From Bacteroidota bacterium (lineage in GTDB: Bacteria; Bacteroidota; Ignavibacteria; Kryptoniales; JAKASW01): a DNA stretch of 64,000 bases. Each line of letters begins with the position of its first letter. The stretch's first letter is position 1. Where the stretch lies: NCBI GenBank assembly GCA_021825585.1, contig JAKAGT010000009.1, forward strand, positions 26,915 to 90,914, read 5' to 3'. This document shows, piece after piece, positions 55,165 through 63,832 of this stretch. The translations under genes and the position numbers were made by a program. Under the pieces are notes generated by a model. The model ran no database searches. It saw only the letters and a program-made list of their open reading frames with translations, and had not been told where the DNA came from.

Positions 55165-55439
55165 GATGTGCGCTCCTTTGTCAGGGCAGCTATTTCATCT
55201 CGCGGCACGCCGTAGATGATTCCCCAGAAGCTTGCAGATCTCGGAGACAGCCCGCGGTTAGTGGTGAGCACATTCTTGATATCGATATCCGAAAAGTTCC
55301 GTCTCATCCAGTTGACATCGTTTTCGTCACCAAGTTCCAGGATGCGGCTGATTGTATATGCAGGGTACCTAGAGGGATCGAACGAATCGATTCGGACGTC
55401 CCAGAAGAGATGGTTCAAATGAGTCCGTGTTTGTTCCAC
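55161..55439 (-). CDS. DUF6922-like antitoxin-type partner
   Basis: This 92-residue protein starts with GTG at 55439 after AGAAGAG. Its features FWDVRIDSFDPSRYPAYTIS, RILELGDENDVNWMRRNFS and GLSPRSASFWGIIYGV match the small DUF6922 proteins that precede AbiEii-type nucleotidyltransferases in many Bacteroidota-like genomes. The 4-base overlap with the toxin gene supports a coupled toxin-antitoxin operon. The antitoxin role is inferred from context. Confidence 0.75.
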   Translation of the reverse strand: MEQTRTHLNHLFWDVRIDSFDPSRYPAYTISRILELGDENDVNWMRRNFSDIDIKNVLTTNRGLSPRSASFWGIIYGVPRDEIAALTKERTS

Positions 55440-55452
55440 ACTACTCTTCTGT

Positions 55453-55481
55453 TTCCTATGACATATAAGAAATCATCCTGC
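55453..55481. repeat. Right direct repeat bracketing the toxin-antitoxin module
   Basis: The partner of 54701-54734. It overlaps the last codons of the 33-residue ORF and lies 14 bases upstream of the antitoxin GTG, so it may also contain part of that operon's promoter. Confidence 0.6.
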
Positions 55482-55557
55482 CGAGTACGGAAGCAAGAAT
55501 GGTAATCCCCTTGCCCTGAATCGCCATCGCGGCGGCCAAAAAAGATAAATCTCGCAT
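55456..55557 (-). CDS. Small hydrophobic peptide, 33 residues
   Basis: ATG 55557 is preceded by GAGGAG at a six-base spacing, an excellent ribosome binding site. The frame encodes MRDLSFLAAAMAIQGKGI and a further 15 residues (ASVLGRMISYM near the end), with TAG at 55456. The composition (two short hydrophobic stretches around a GKG turn) fits a small membrane-active peptide, but no family is recognised. Its 3' end coincides with the right direct repeat and its downstream neighbour is the toxin-antitoxin operon. Confidence 0.5.
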   Translation of the reverse strand: MRDLSFLAAAMAIQGKGITILASVLGRMISYMS

Positions 55558-55616
55558 CTTCGGCTCCTCTTTAATTTACTTCACGAATACTCCGCTTCCA
55601 ACCTACTCGTGTTCAT

Positions 55617-56087
55617 TCAGCGGCCATATTTCCTTCTGTGAGGCACTGAAGTTCTCGGTGCAGGTCTGATAAACTCATACACTTTCCATATGCCGTCATG
55701 CTTTCTCAATACGTACTGTTGCCTGCATGTCTCTCTATAGGGGTAAGTGTAAGAATTATCCTTCGAGTCCCACCAGCGAAGATACCAGTACTCCGTGGTT
55801 GAAACGAGTATCTCTTCTTTCTCTATCCTTCTCACATTAATGCTAAGAATTCTTTTGGTGGACGGATTCATCGGATTAGTTATTACCCATTGGGTGAAGT
55901 TGTGGACAGAGCCCACCTCATGCGAAACGTCCCGGACCAGAACTGAATAACCTGCAATCCCAGGGTAGGTGGCCGCACCATCAAAGAAAATATCCCTGAG
56001 TTCCTCCCTGTGAACCATCTGAAAAACAAAGTTTAGTCTTCTCCCCGGTCTGACGTAATAGTTCCTCATCGATTCAAAGGGTACCAT
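55617..56087 (-). CDS. Unrecognised protein, 156 residues
   Basis: I do not recognise this protein. It is soluble with no signal peptide and has a strand-rich pattern: RPGRRLNFVFQMVHREELRD, then HNFTQWVITNPMNPSTKRIL, EILVSTTEYWYLRWWD and YPYRETCRQQYVLRKHDGIW. The Trp/Tyr-rich end suggests an NTF2-like or ARC6-like barrel, which I could not confirm. An internal ATG at 56069 is an alternative start. It is inside the island. Confidence 0.55.
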   Translation of the reverse strand: MVPFESMRNYYVRPGRRLNFVFQMVHREELRDIFFDGAATYPGIAGYSVLVRDVSHEVGSVHNFTQWVITNPMNPSTKRILSINVRRIEKEEILVSTTEYWYLRWWDSKDNSYTYPYRETCRQQYVLRKHDGIWKVYEFIRPAPRTSVPHRRKYGR

Positions 56088-56174
56088 GGTGCATTTTTTG
56101 TTTGGAAATATTCACGCGGTTGAAGTGGGCGCAAGAGATGGGAACCGCTCATAACGATCTGAAGGAGAAAGAAA

Positions 56175-56567
56175 ATGTTCAAGTGCTATTTGACCGGAAT
56201 TGAGTTGAAAGAAGAGGAAGCGTTTGTGCTCGACATTGGCGCAGCAAGAAGAGCGATAAAGAAACTGAAGGACAAAACTTTTGCCCTTGAAAGGTTGATT
56301 CAGGAGCTCGGCCAAATCGATAAAGTGGAGATACGAAACCGAAAAGGCAAATCCATAAGGCAGAACCGCCGAAGGCTGATAAGCCATAATCTGGCCGAAG
56401 CCTACTCTAAGACTTACCCCGAAGACAACATCTTTGTAAGATGGCGTGATTGGATTACAAAGATGCGTTCCAAGGCGCCAGCGGAGAACTCGCCTGATGC
56501 GAATTGCGGACATAGACATGCTGAATTTAATCAAGCACTTGCTGTACGTCGAAGTGCTGGAGTTTAA
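56175..56567 (+). CDS. Unrecognised protein with a zinc-finger-like N-terminus, 130 residues
   Basis: The ATG at 56175 follows AAGGAGAAAGAA, a good ribosome binding site. The N-terminus MFKCYLTGIELKEEEAFVLD looks like the first half of small treble-clef or HNH-associated proteins, then basic helices (AARRAIKKLKDKTFALERLI; RKGKSIRQNRRRLISHNLAE). The last about 35 residues lack conservation and the frame may have been altered there. Function unknown; possibly nucleic-acid binding. Confidence 0.6.
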   Translation: MFKCYLTGIELKEEEAFVLDIGAARRAIKKLKDKTFALERLIQELGQIDKVEIRNRKGKSIRQNRRRLISHNLAEAYSKTYPEDNIFVRWRDWITKMRSKAPAENSPDANCGHRHAEFNQALAVRRSAGV

Positions 56568-56759
56568 CGAAAGGAAGGGCTCCTGAAAACGGCAAGCAAG
56601 AAATCACTCGCAAAATGTTTCTCTAAGAGATGGCACGGCAAGCTGAAGTGGCGCTCCATGATGTTGTCACCCGCTCAAATTCTCGAGCGTCAAGCCCAGA
56701 CCCTTTCCAAGGTGTTTGGCAGAGAAGCCATGTATTACCCGTTCAAGATGAGCTGGTGA
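56568..56759 (+). other. Possible coding remnant in frame after the 130-residue gene
   Basis: Directly after the TAA at 56565-56567 the same frame stays open for 63 codons: KTASKKSLAKCFSKRWHGKL, then KWRSMMLSPAQILERQAQTL and SKVFGREAMYYPFKMSW. Its composition is protein-like (basic helix, aromatic end), but the only ATGs are at 56658 and 56661. It could be a small gene or the displaced tail of the preceding gene. Confidence 0.3.
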
Positions 56760-56814
56760 CCCCCGACACCCAGCATATCGAATATCAGAGCAGGCACATC
56801 GACCATAGCCGCAA

Positions 56815-57564
56815 TCATTTGACAAAGCTGTTATATATAAGACGTGAAATTTTTGCAATGAGAATATCTGCAGAATTGTCCGTTATCCAACGCTGGTCGG
56901 CGTTCTTGTTCGTGAAAACAGCAATGACATAGTTAACCCTGGGCGTGCAAACAATCCCGCAGTCGTTTCTCGTCGCGTTCAATTCACCGGCCTTGTGCGC
57001 GATTATTATCGTGTCCTTGTAGGTCGGAAGGAATCGTGGGATGTCGATATTGTAAGTTTGATCTTCCATTAGCTTGATCATCGCCATGGAACTGGCTGAA
57101 TCGACGATCTCTCCCTCGTAGAGTTTTCTAAGATATATTGCCGTTTCACGCGGGGTGGTCACCCCGATGCCGAATCTCTTTCCGAGAACGGTGTCGATTG
57201 ATGTGTGCGGCATGAAAATTTTTGAGATCATCTCGGTCTTTGTCAGTCCGGCAGAGTGAATAAATTCGTCCACTTTCTTTAGCCTGCCCACCCAGTCAAC
57301 AAGCATGTTCGCGGCGCTGTTGTCGCTGAGGTTGATTATAAGCCATGCAAGGTCGTGCAGAGTCGGGTTGAGACCATCGTTCATGAACTGCAGAATTCCG
57401 CTTCCCGGGACCTTGTCGGAATCAGTAAGGACAACCCTGTCGTTAAGCGACAGTGTGCCGTGTTGTGCATCCTGGTAGAGTTTCCCGGGTACCCAAATCT
57501 TAATCACGCTTGCTGTCTCGAAGCGCTTATCCGGATTGCAGGAGGCCGTTTTTAATTTATACTT
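56815..57564 (-). pseudogene. Class-A beta-lactamase-fold serine hydrolase, N-terminus lost at the mfd junction
   Basis: The frame opens inside the end of mfd (after TGA 57565-57567) and reads NPDKRFETASVIKIWVPGKL, containing the SxxK motif (SVIK), then LSDNSAANMLVDWVG (SDN) and IIIAHKAGELNATRNDCGIV, where KAG replaces the KTG triad. A general-base Glu equivalent to E166 is not evident. It therefore resembles penicillin-interacting or esterase-like PF13354 proteins more than resistance enzymes. Signal peptide and about 40 residues before SxxK are missing, ending exactly where the mfd 3' end begins. A GTG at 57507 could give a product lacking the catalytic Ser. Confidence 0.8.
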
Positions 57565-60500
57565 TCATCAGATCGATCAGTCTTTCGAGCCGCTCGATCT
57601 TCTCGCCGCCGGTGTGGGAAAGCTCCGACGTGAATGTAATCTCCACGTGAGCCTGAGAGTTCTCCTGGGTGATGCGATGTTTCACGTCTTCGACCCGGTC
57701 GAGCGCGTTCATCATGAGCGGAAACGATTCCTTGTAGAAATCCTGGTCGTCGGAGGGGAGATAAATCTTCACAGCGGCGCCTTGCATCTCGATCTTCGGT
57801 ACTCTCAGCGGCTCGAGCTTTATTTTCATCTTGATCAGACTCAGCAGATTTTCTGCCGCCTCTGGTATCTTCCCGAACCTGTCGATTATCTCGGCCCGCA
57901 TGTCGTCTACTTCGGCGACACCCGCCGCTCTCGACAGCCGTTTGTAAAAATCGAACCGCTCGGCGTCAAGAGAGATGTAGTCGTCGGGTATGAAAGCATC
58001 GACATCGACCGTGACCTGCGGCTCGATTTTCCTTCTCGTTAGCGTGTCCAGCTGGTCGGTGAGCTGTTCTTCGAATTTTGCCTCGGCAACCGCCTCTTCG
58101 AGGACGCGGTTGTACATCTCGAACCCCATGTTGTTTATGAAGCCGCTTTGCTCTTTTCCAAGGACGTTTCCCGCGCCCCTTATTTCCAGGTCGCGCATCG
58201 CCAGGTTGAACCCGGAACCCAGCTCCGTAAACTCCTCTATTGCCGCGAGTCTCCGGGCAGCTTCTCTCGTCAGGTTCGAAAAGGGCTTCGCGATCAGGTA
58301 GGCGTATGCCTGAGTGTTCGACCGGCCGATTCTCCCCCGGATCTGGTACAGCTCCGCCAGTCCGAACCGGTCCGCGTTGTTCACGATTAGCGTATTCACC
58401 GAAGGTATGTCTATTCCCGATTCGATGATCTTCGTGGCGATCAACACGTTCAGCTTCTTTTCCAGGAAGTGTACCATCGTCCGCTCGATCTGGAGCGGCT
58501 TCATCTTGCCGTGTATGATTCCCGCCTTCGCGGCCGGCACCCTCCGGTGTACGAAGTCGGCAAGCTTCTCAAGATCCTTCACTGTGTCACTCACGATGTA
58601 CACCTGCCCCCCGCGATTCAACTCCCGCTCGATCACAGATTGGAGGACCTTTCCGTCGAAGTTGACTATGTATGTGTCTATCGGGAGCCGGTTAGCCGGA
58701 GGCGTCTGGAGTATCGATATATCCATCGCCGAAGAGAGCGACATGTACAGGGTTCGCGGTATCGGAGTCGCTGTCATGTACAGCGTATCGACATTGACCC
58801 TCAACTGCCGGATCTTCTCTTTCGCCTCGACGCCGAACCTGTGTTCCTCGTCGACGACAAGGAGCCCGAGGTCACGGAATCTGATGTCGCCCGAAAGGAG
58901 CCTGTGTGTGCCGATTATTATGTCTATCCCCCCGGCTTCGATCTTCTCCAGCACCTTCTTCTGTTCCGCCTTCGTCCTGAAACGCGACAAGACATCGACC
59001 TTGACCGCGTAGTCCGCGAGCCTGTCGCGAAATGTGTTGTAGTGCTGGACCGCCAGGATGGTTGTAGGGACGAGTACGGCGACCTGCTTGCCGCTCATCA
59101 CCGCCTTGAAGGCAGCCCGCACGGCGACCTCCGTCTTGCCGAAGCCGACATCGCCGCATAGCAGCCTGTCCATCGGGACTCCGGTTTCCATGTCGCGCTT
59201 GATTTCGGATGTCGCGCGCACCTGATCAGGGGTGTCTTCATATATAAATGACGCCTCAAGCTCGTGCTGCCAGATGCTGTCCTTCTGGAACGTGAACCCC
59301 TGAGACTTTTTCCGCTCGGCGTAAAGCTTGATGAGGTCCTTGGCTATGTCTTTCAGCTTTCCCTTCGCGCGGGTCTTCATCTGCTGCCATTCCGCTCCAC
59401 CGAGCTTCGACAGCTTCGGACTGAACCCGTCCTCGGAAGCGTAACGCTGGAGTTTCCCGACGTAATCCACGTTTACATAAAGCATGTCCCCTTCGGCGTA
59501 CTCAACTTTAACGCATTCCTGCGTACTGTCGATTATCTTCAATTTCTCCATCCCGAGGAACCTGCCTATCCCATATTCTTCATGGACGACAAAATCACCC
59601 TTTCGAAGGGAATTCAAGTCGCGCCTGAGGAGTCCGACGAATTTCTTGGCCTTCTCCTTCCGCGAAACAAGCGGAGAGCGCCTCCCGAAAATTTCGTGTT
59701 CCGTCAACAGGGCGTACTTGTCGGATGGGATTATGAACCCGCCGGCCAGCGAGGCCTGGATGAGCTTCACCTCCCGCCTCAGCATCGTACCGTTCAGTTC
59801 GTCATATTCGTTCAGAAGCCCGGCGAAGTTGTCTTCGAGATGCTTTGTGCTGGAGGCAACAACGATGTTGTAGCCTTCGTTGAACATCTCTGCAATCTTG
59901 TTTGCCGCGAGTTGGAGCTTTCCGCCGAATGTCGGCTGTGGAACGGCATTCACGTTGAAATCTTCCTCCCGCCGTTCGACCGACCTCCAGAAAACCAGAC
60001 TCGACTTCCCGGTCAACTGTCGGGTCAATTCGGAGAAAGAGCCTTTCAATTCTTCCGTGACTGCGGAAGGCTCATGAAACACCACCCTCGTATCCCCGGG
60101 GATCTGGTCCGCAAAAGGAATGGATTGTTCGCCGGAGTTTGAAAACGGAAGGAGGGTAAAGGAGGCTACATTCGAAATCGACCTCTGAGTTATCGAATCG
60201 AAGATTCTAATGGAATCGACGGTGTCACCGAAGAAGTCGATTCTTACCGGGTTCTCTCCTGATTCCGGGAAGACATCTACGATGCTTCCCCGCACTGCAT
60301 AATCACCAACCTCTTCGACATAATCCTTCTTCTGGTAGCCGTACTTAAGGAGTTTCGCGACAAACTCATCATGGTCGACCTCCGCTTGGGCCTGAATTAT
60401 AACGGCACTCGCCTCAAGCGAAGCCTGGGCCGGCATCTTCCTGAAAAGCGTCGCATAGTCGACGATGTACATATTCTTCTTCCCGGAATAGAACTCGAAC

Positions 60501-60814
60501 AACCCCGCCAGGTTCGGACCGGCTGAACCGGACGGCTCGTCCTCAGTTACAAGCTCTACGGGAACCATACCGGAGAATACCGTATAGTCGGACTGGATCC
60601 GCTCGCTCGTTTCGACGTCGTCGATGACAAGGAGTATGTTCGAATCGCTCTTCTTCTCGAGCTCCGACAGGACAAATGCAACAAAGGTCGGGCTTAACGA
60701 ATGGAGACCGATCGACCTCGAGTGTTCGATCTTGTCGATAGTCTTTCGAATTGTCGCGACTGAGGCCAGCTCACCGCTGAAGGCCACTATCGACGACGTC
60801 TGGTCGGCTTTCAT
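57557..60814 (-). CDS. mfd: Transcription-repair coupling factor Mfd
   Basis: This 1085-residue SF2 translocase has an N-terminal UvrB-like module, a CarD-like RNA-polymerase-interacting domain (about 390-450: LRKGDFVVHEEYGIGRFLGM), Walker A GDVGFGKTEVAVRAAF (about 553), Walker B VVDEEHRFG (about 655), MTATPIPRTLYM, IRGRIGRS and a TRCF C-terminal domain. It removes stalled RNA polymerase and recruits UvrA. It starts 4 bases after murQ. Its last about 40 codons are duplicated at 53343-53472, and the C-terminal sequence may derive from the integrated element. Confidence 0.97.
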   Translation of the reverse strand: MKADQTSSIVAFSGELASVATIRKTIDKIEHSRSIGLHSLSPTFVAFVLSELEKKSDSNILLVIDDVETSERIQSDYTVFSGMVPVELVTEDEPSGSAGPNLAGLFEFYSGKKNMYIVDYATLFRKMPAQASLEASAVIIQAQAEVDHDEFVAKLLKYGYQKKDYVEEVGDYAVRGSIVDVFPESGENPVRIDFFGDTVDSIRIFDSITQRSISNVASFTLLPFSNSGEQSIPFADQIPGDTRVVFHEPSAVTEELKGSFSELTRQLTGKSSLVFWRSVERREEDFNVNAVPQPTFGGKLQLAANKIAEMFNEGYNIVVASSTKHLEDNFAGLLNEYDELNGTMLRREVKLIQASLAGGFIIPSDKYALLTEHEIFGRRSPLVSRKEKAKKFVGLLRRDLNSLRKGDFVVHEEYGIGRFLGMEKLKIIDSTQECVKVEYAEGDMLYVNVDYVGKLQRYASEDGFSPKLSKLGGAEWQQMKTRAKGKLKDIAKDLIKLYAERKKSQGFTFQKDSIWQHELEASFIYEDTPDQVRATSEIKRDMETGVPMDRLLCGDVGFGKTEVAVRAAFKAVMSGKQVAVLVPTTILAVQHYNTFRDRLADYAVKVDVLSRFRTKAEQKKVLEKIEAGGIDIIIGTHRLLSGDIRFRDLGLLVVDEEHRFGVEAKEKIRQLRVNVDTLYMTATPIPRTLYMSLSSAMDISILQTPPANRLPIDTYIVNFDGKVLQSVIERELNRGGQVYIVSDTVKDLEKLADFVHRRVPAAKAGIIHGKMKPLQIERTMVHFLEKKLNVLIATKIIESGIDIPSVNTLIVNNADRFGLAELYQIRGRIGRSNTQAYAYLIAKPFSNLTREAARRLAAIEEFTELGSGFNLAMRDLEIRGAGNVLGKEQSGFINNMGFEMYNRVLEEAVAEAKFEEQLTDQLDTLTRRKIEPQVTVDVDAFIPDDYISLDAERFDFYKRLSRAAGVAEVDDMRAEIIDRFGKIPEAAENLLSLIKMKIKLEPLRVPKIEMQGAAVKIYLPSDDQDFYKESFPLMMNALDRVEDVKHRITQENSQAHVEITFTSELSHTGGEKIERLERLIDLMKV

Positions 60815-60818
60815 GTTT

Positions 60819-61742
60819 TCAGAAATTTCCCTCGATTGCGCGTCTCACAAATCCGTCCGCCTTCTGCAGTCTTGCCCTGGCCTCGGATGCATCCACCGAA
60901 GCCCGTATCATGACCACCGCCGTTTTCACGTGGCCTCCCGCATCGAGCAGCACTCTCTCCGCTTCATCGTAGTCGACGCCGGTAATGGTCATGACGATTC
61001 GCTTCGATCTTTCCTCCAGTTTCTTGTTTGTCATCTGAAGGTCTACCATCATATTCTCATAAACTTTGCCGAGCTTTATCATGGCAGAAGTGGTTATCAT
61101 GTTGAGCACGAGTTTCTGCGCCGTGCCGGATTTCATGCGGGTCGAACCCATTATCACTTCCGGGCCGACTTCAGGACAGATCGCGACATCTACGTCGATA
61201 TTGAATTGCGAGCGAGGATTCGTCGTGACGAAGATGGTCTTTGCGCCAATCTCGCGCGCCTTCTTGACGGCACCTACTACATAAGGCGTTCTCCGGCTCG
61301 CGGCAATCCCGCATACTACGTCCTTGTGGTTAACGGAGTGTGCCACTATATCGTCCGCGCCGTTCTCTTCCAGGTCTTCCGCTCCTTCCTGGGCCTTGAA
61401 AACCGCCGGCCTCCCCCCCGCAATGAGTCCCTTAATCATTTCAGGATCGCTCCCGTAAGTCGGCGGACACTCCGCCGCATCCTGCACTCCGATCCGTCCG
61501 CTTGTTCCCGCACCCGCGTAGAAGAGCCGGCCACCATTCTTGAACGCGGCGACAACGATGTCGACGGCCTGCGCGATGTACGGAAGTTCCTGCTCCACCG
61601 CGAACGCGACTTTCTTGTCTTCGTCGTTTATGATTTTCACAATCTCGATTGAGTTCCTGGCATCGATATCCATCGAGGCCGCATTGCGCTTCTCGGTCGT
61701 CAGAGTCTTCAGTTCCTCGAAAAGTGCCCTTTTGTCAGTCAT
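60819..61742 (-). CDS. murQ: N-acetylmuramic acid 6-phosphate etherase
   Basis: This 307-residue SIS-domain lyase shows IDARNSIEIVKIINDEDKKV, FYAGAGTSGRIGVQDAAECP, GGRPAVFKAQEGAEDLEENG and VGPEVIMGSTRMKSGTAQKL, all MurQ signatures. It cleaves the lactyl ether of MurNAc-6-phosphate to GlcNAc-6-phosphate and D-lactate in cell-wall recycling. Located between mnmG and mfd, with 4 bases to mfd. Confidence 0.97.
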   Translation of the reverse strand: MTDKRALFEELKTLTTEKRNAASMDIDARNSIEIVKIINDEDKKVAFAVEQELPYIAQAVDIVVAAFKNGGRLFYAGAGTSGRIGVQDAAECPPTYGSDPEMIKGLIAGGRPAVFKAQEGAEDLEENGADDIVAHSVNHKDVVCGIAASRRTPYVVGAVKKAREIGAKTIFVTTNPRSQFNIDVDVAICPEVGPEVIMGSTRMKSGTAQKLVLNMITTSAMIKLGKVYENMMVDLQMTNKKLEERSKRIVMTITGVDYDEAERVLLDAGGHVKTAVVMIRASVDASEARARLQKADGFVRRAIEGNF

Positions 61743-61848
61743 TTAAACGTTCCTCGCTTCCAACATTTCCATGAATTTTTGTTAAATATCCCTTATAACC
61801 GCGCCCACAGCCGGTCTCCGGTTTTCCTTCTTCATGCCTCGTTCGTTC

Positions 61849-61864
61849 TGTTCCACGTGAAACT
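61849..61864. promoter_or_regulatory. parS-like site (ParB binding)
   Basis: TGTTCCACGTGAAACT differs from the consensus TGTTTCACGTGAAACA only at position 5 (where C is common in natural sites) and the last base. It sits 3 bases past the mnmG stop. A second site is at 63833-63848. Clusters of parS near gidA/mnmG are characteristic of origin-proximal chromosome regions. Confidence 0.8.
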
Positions 61865-61867
61865 AGC

Positions 61868-63739
61868 TCAATGCAAATACACCATCAGCACGGAGATATC
61901 TGCCGGCGAGACGCCTGATATCCTGCTCGCCTGCCCGATCGAACTCGGCTTCACCTTGTTCAGCTTCTCCGTCGCTTCGGTGGAAAGCGATTTCACTCTT
62001 CGGAAATCAAATCCATCCGGGATCTGCATCGATTCGAATTTTTCGAACCTTTCAATCTCTTCAAACTGCCTCGCCATGTATCCGGCATATTTGGTTTCAA
62101 TCTCTACCTGCCTGACGACGTCCGCCCGAGCTGCAGCTTCCATGGGAAGCGAATCGCTGCGGAAGTACTCGAGCTTCAGGAGATCAGACAGGCTGACATC
62201 CTGACGCTTCACGAGCTGTGACAGCTTCTCGTTCTCCGTGATGGGAGCCGACCCCACTTGTTCAAGATAGGAATTCACAGCGGCAGGTGGGACACTCTTA
62301 GCATCAACGTAGCTGGATAGCGTCTCTACATAACGTTCCTTCTCCAACAGTGAATCGTACACGTCGCTTGGAATCAAGCCGTACTTCCTCCCATATTTCA
62401 TCAGCCTTCTGTCGGCGTTGTCCTGTCTGAGCATGAGCCGGTACTCCGCCCGCGACGTGAACATCCTGTATGGTTCGTCAGTACCCTTGTTAACAAGGTC
62501 GTCTATCAACACACCGATATATGCTTCTGCTCTGCTTAGGACAAACGGATTTTCGCCTTTAACTCGGAGGGCCGCATTGATCCCGGCGACAATTCCCTGT
62601 CCAGCGGCTTCCTCATAACCTGATGTACCATTTATCTGCCCCGCGAAGAAGAGTCCGCCGACAAGATGCGTCTCAAGCGTGAGCTTCACCTGGTGCGGCG
62701 GGAAAAAATCATATTCGACGGCATAACCCGGCCGAAGCATTTCGACATGCTCAAGTCCAGGTACTGTCTTCATCGCCTCACACTGGATCTCGGCCGGGAG
62801 GCTGGTGGAAAATCCATTTACATATACGACGTTAGTGTCGCGTCCCTCGGGTTCAAGGAATATCTGGTGACGCCCCTTATCGGCAAAGCGAACGATCTTA
62901 TCTTCGATAGAGGGACAGTATCTTGGACCTATCCCTTTGATCAGGCCCGTGAACATGGGTGATTTGTCAAACCCGGTTCTCAGCATGTCGTGCGTACGCT
63001 GGTTCGTGTAAGTGAGGAAACAGCTCACCTGATCCTTAGTCACCTCCAGGGTCTGAAAAGAAAATGGCTCTGGATCCTGATCCCCCGGCTGCTCCTCAAG
63101 CTGGCTGAAGTCTATGCTTCGCCGGTCGACACGGGGTGGCGTCCCGGTCTTGAGCCTGCCGCTGACGAATCCCAACTTCTCCAGTGATGCGGTCAGGCCT
63201 ATCGCAGGGGGCTCGTTGAACCTCCCTCCTATCCGGCTCTTCAGGCCGGTGTGCATCACTCCATTTAGGAACGTGCCGGATGAAATAACCACGGCCTTAC
63301 AAGGTATCCTGATCCCGGCGGCAGTTTCGACACCGGCAACCTCTCCTCCTTCGGTAAACAGCTGAACGACCATATCCTGCATGATGTGCAGGTTAGCCTG
63401 ACTCTCTACGTGTCGCCTGGCCTCCACTGAGTACGCCTCCCGGTCATTCTGCGCCCGGGGCGACCATACGGCAGGCCCCTTCGACTTGTTAAGCATCCTG
63501 AACTGGATTCCCGTGGCATCCGCGATCTTAGCCATCTCTCCGCCAAGTGCGTCTATCTCGCGGACCAGGTTCCCCTTTGCCGTACCGCCGATTGCAGGGT
63601 TGCAGGACATCCTGCCGATGGCGGCAATATCCATCGTCATTAAAAGGACCTGACAGTCCATACGGGCGGCGGACAGTGCCGCCTCTATGCCGGCGTGGCC
63701 GGCGCCTATCACAATTATGTCGTACTTTCCTTCATTCAT
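61868..63739 (-). CDS. mnmG: tRNA uridine-5-carboxymethylaminomethyl modification enzyme MnmG
   Basis: This 623-residue FAD protein has the Rossmann motif IIVIGAGHAGIEAALSAARM (9-28), MSCNPAIGGTAKGNLVREID, GTFLNGVMHTG and FFAGQINGTSGYEEAAGQG, with the C-terminal helical tRNA/MnmE-binding domain. Together with MnmE it modifies the wobble uridine of several tRNAs. mnmE lies directly upstream on the same strand with a parS-like site in the gap. Confidence 0.98.
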   Translation of the reverse strand: MNEGKYDIIVIGAGHAGIEAALSAARMDCQVLLMTMDIAAIGRMSCNPAIGGTAKGNLVREIDALGGEMAKIADATGIQFRMLNKSKGPAVWSPRAQNDREAYSVEARRHVESQANLHIMQDMVVQLFTEGGEVAGVETAAGIRIPCKAVVISSGTFLNGVMHTGLKSRIGGRFNEPPAIGLTASLEKLGFVSGRLKTGTPPRVDRRSIDFSQLEEQPGDQDPEPFSFQTLEVTKDQVSCFLTYTNQRTHDMLRTGFDKSPMFTGLIKGIGPRYCPSIEDKIVRFADKGRHQIFLEPEGRDTNVVYVNGFSTSLPAEIQCEAMKTVPGLEHVEMLRPGYAVEYDFFPPHQVKLTLETHLVGGLFFAGQINGTSGYEEAAGQGIVAGINAALRVKGENPFVLSRAEAYIGVLIDDLVNKGTDEPYRMFTSRAEYRLMLRQDNADRRLMKYGRKYGLIPSDVYDSLLEKERYVETLSSYVDAKSVPPAAVNSYLEQVGSAPITENEKLSQLVKRQDVSLSDLLKLEYFRSDSLPMEAAARADVVRQVEIETKYAGYMARQFEEIERFEKFESMQIPDGFDFRRVKSLSTEATEKLNKVKPSSIGQASRISGVSPADISVLMVYLH

Positions 63740-63832
63740 AACTATTAAATCTCAACTCCGGAAGAGAATCCCGGGATGAGAACCATCACCAAGGAACACG
63801 CTTCTATGCGCTTCGCTCCCGCCTTCTGTCAA

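Larger units (their letters stand above)
53365..57611. mobile_element. Decayed integrative island bounded by mfd 3'-end direct repeats
   Basis: The segment of about 4.2 kb lies between two 32-bp identical cores (53365-53396 and 57580-57611) embedded in about 120-bp diverged copies of the mfd tail. A recombinase gene is next to the left repeat, and the cargo is a toxin-antitoxin pair, small ORFs and a beta-lactamase-like gene that stops at the right junction. Recombinase position, gene-end target and accessory cargo are the usual marks of an integrative element; most parts are truncated, so it is probably immobile now. Boundaries beyond the core are inference. Confidence 0.65.
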
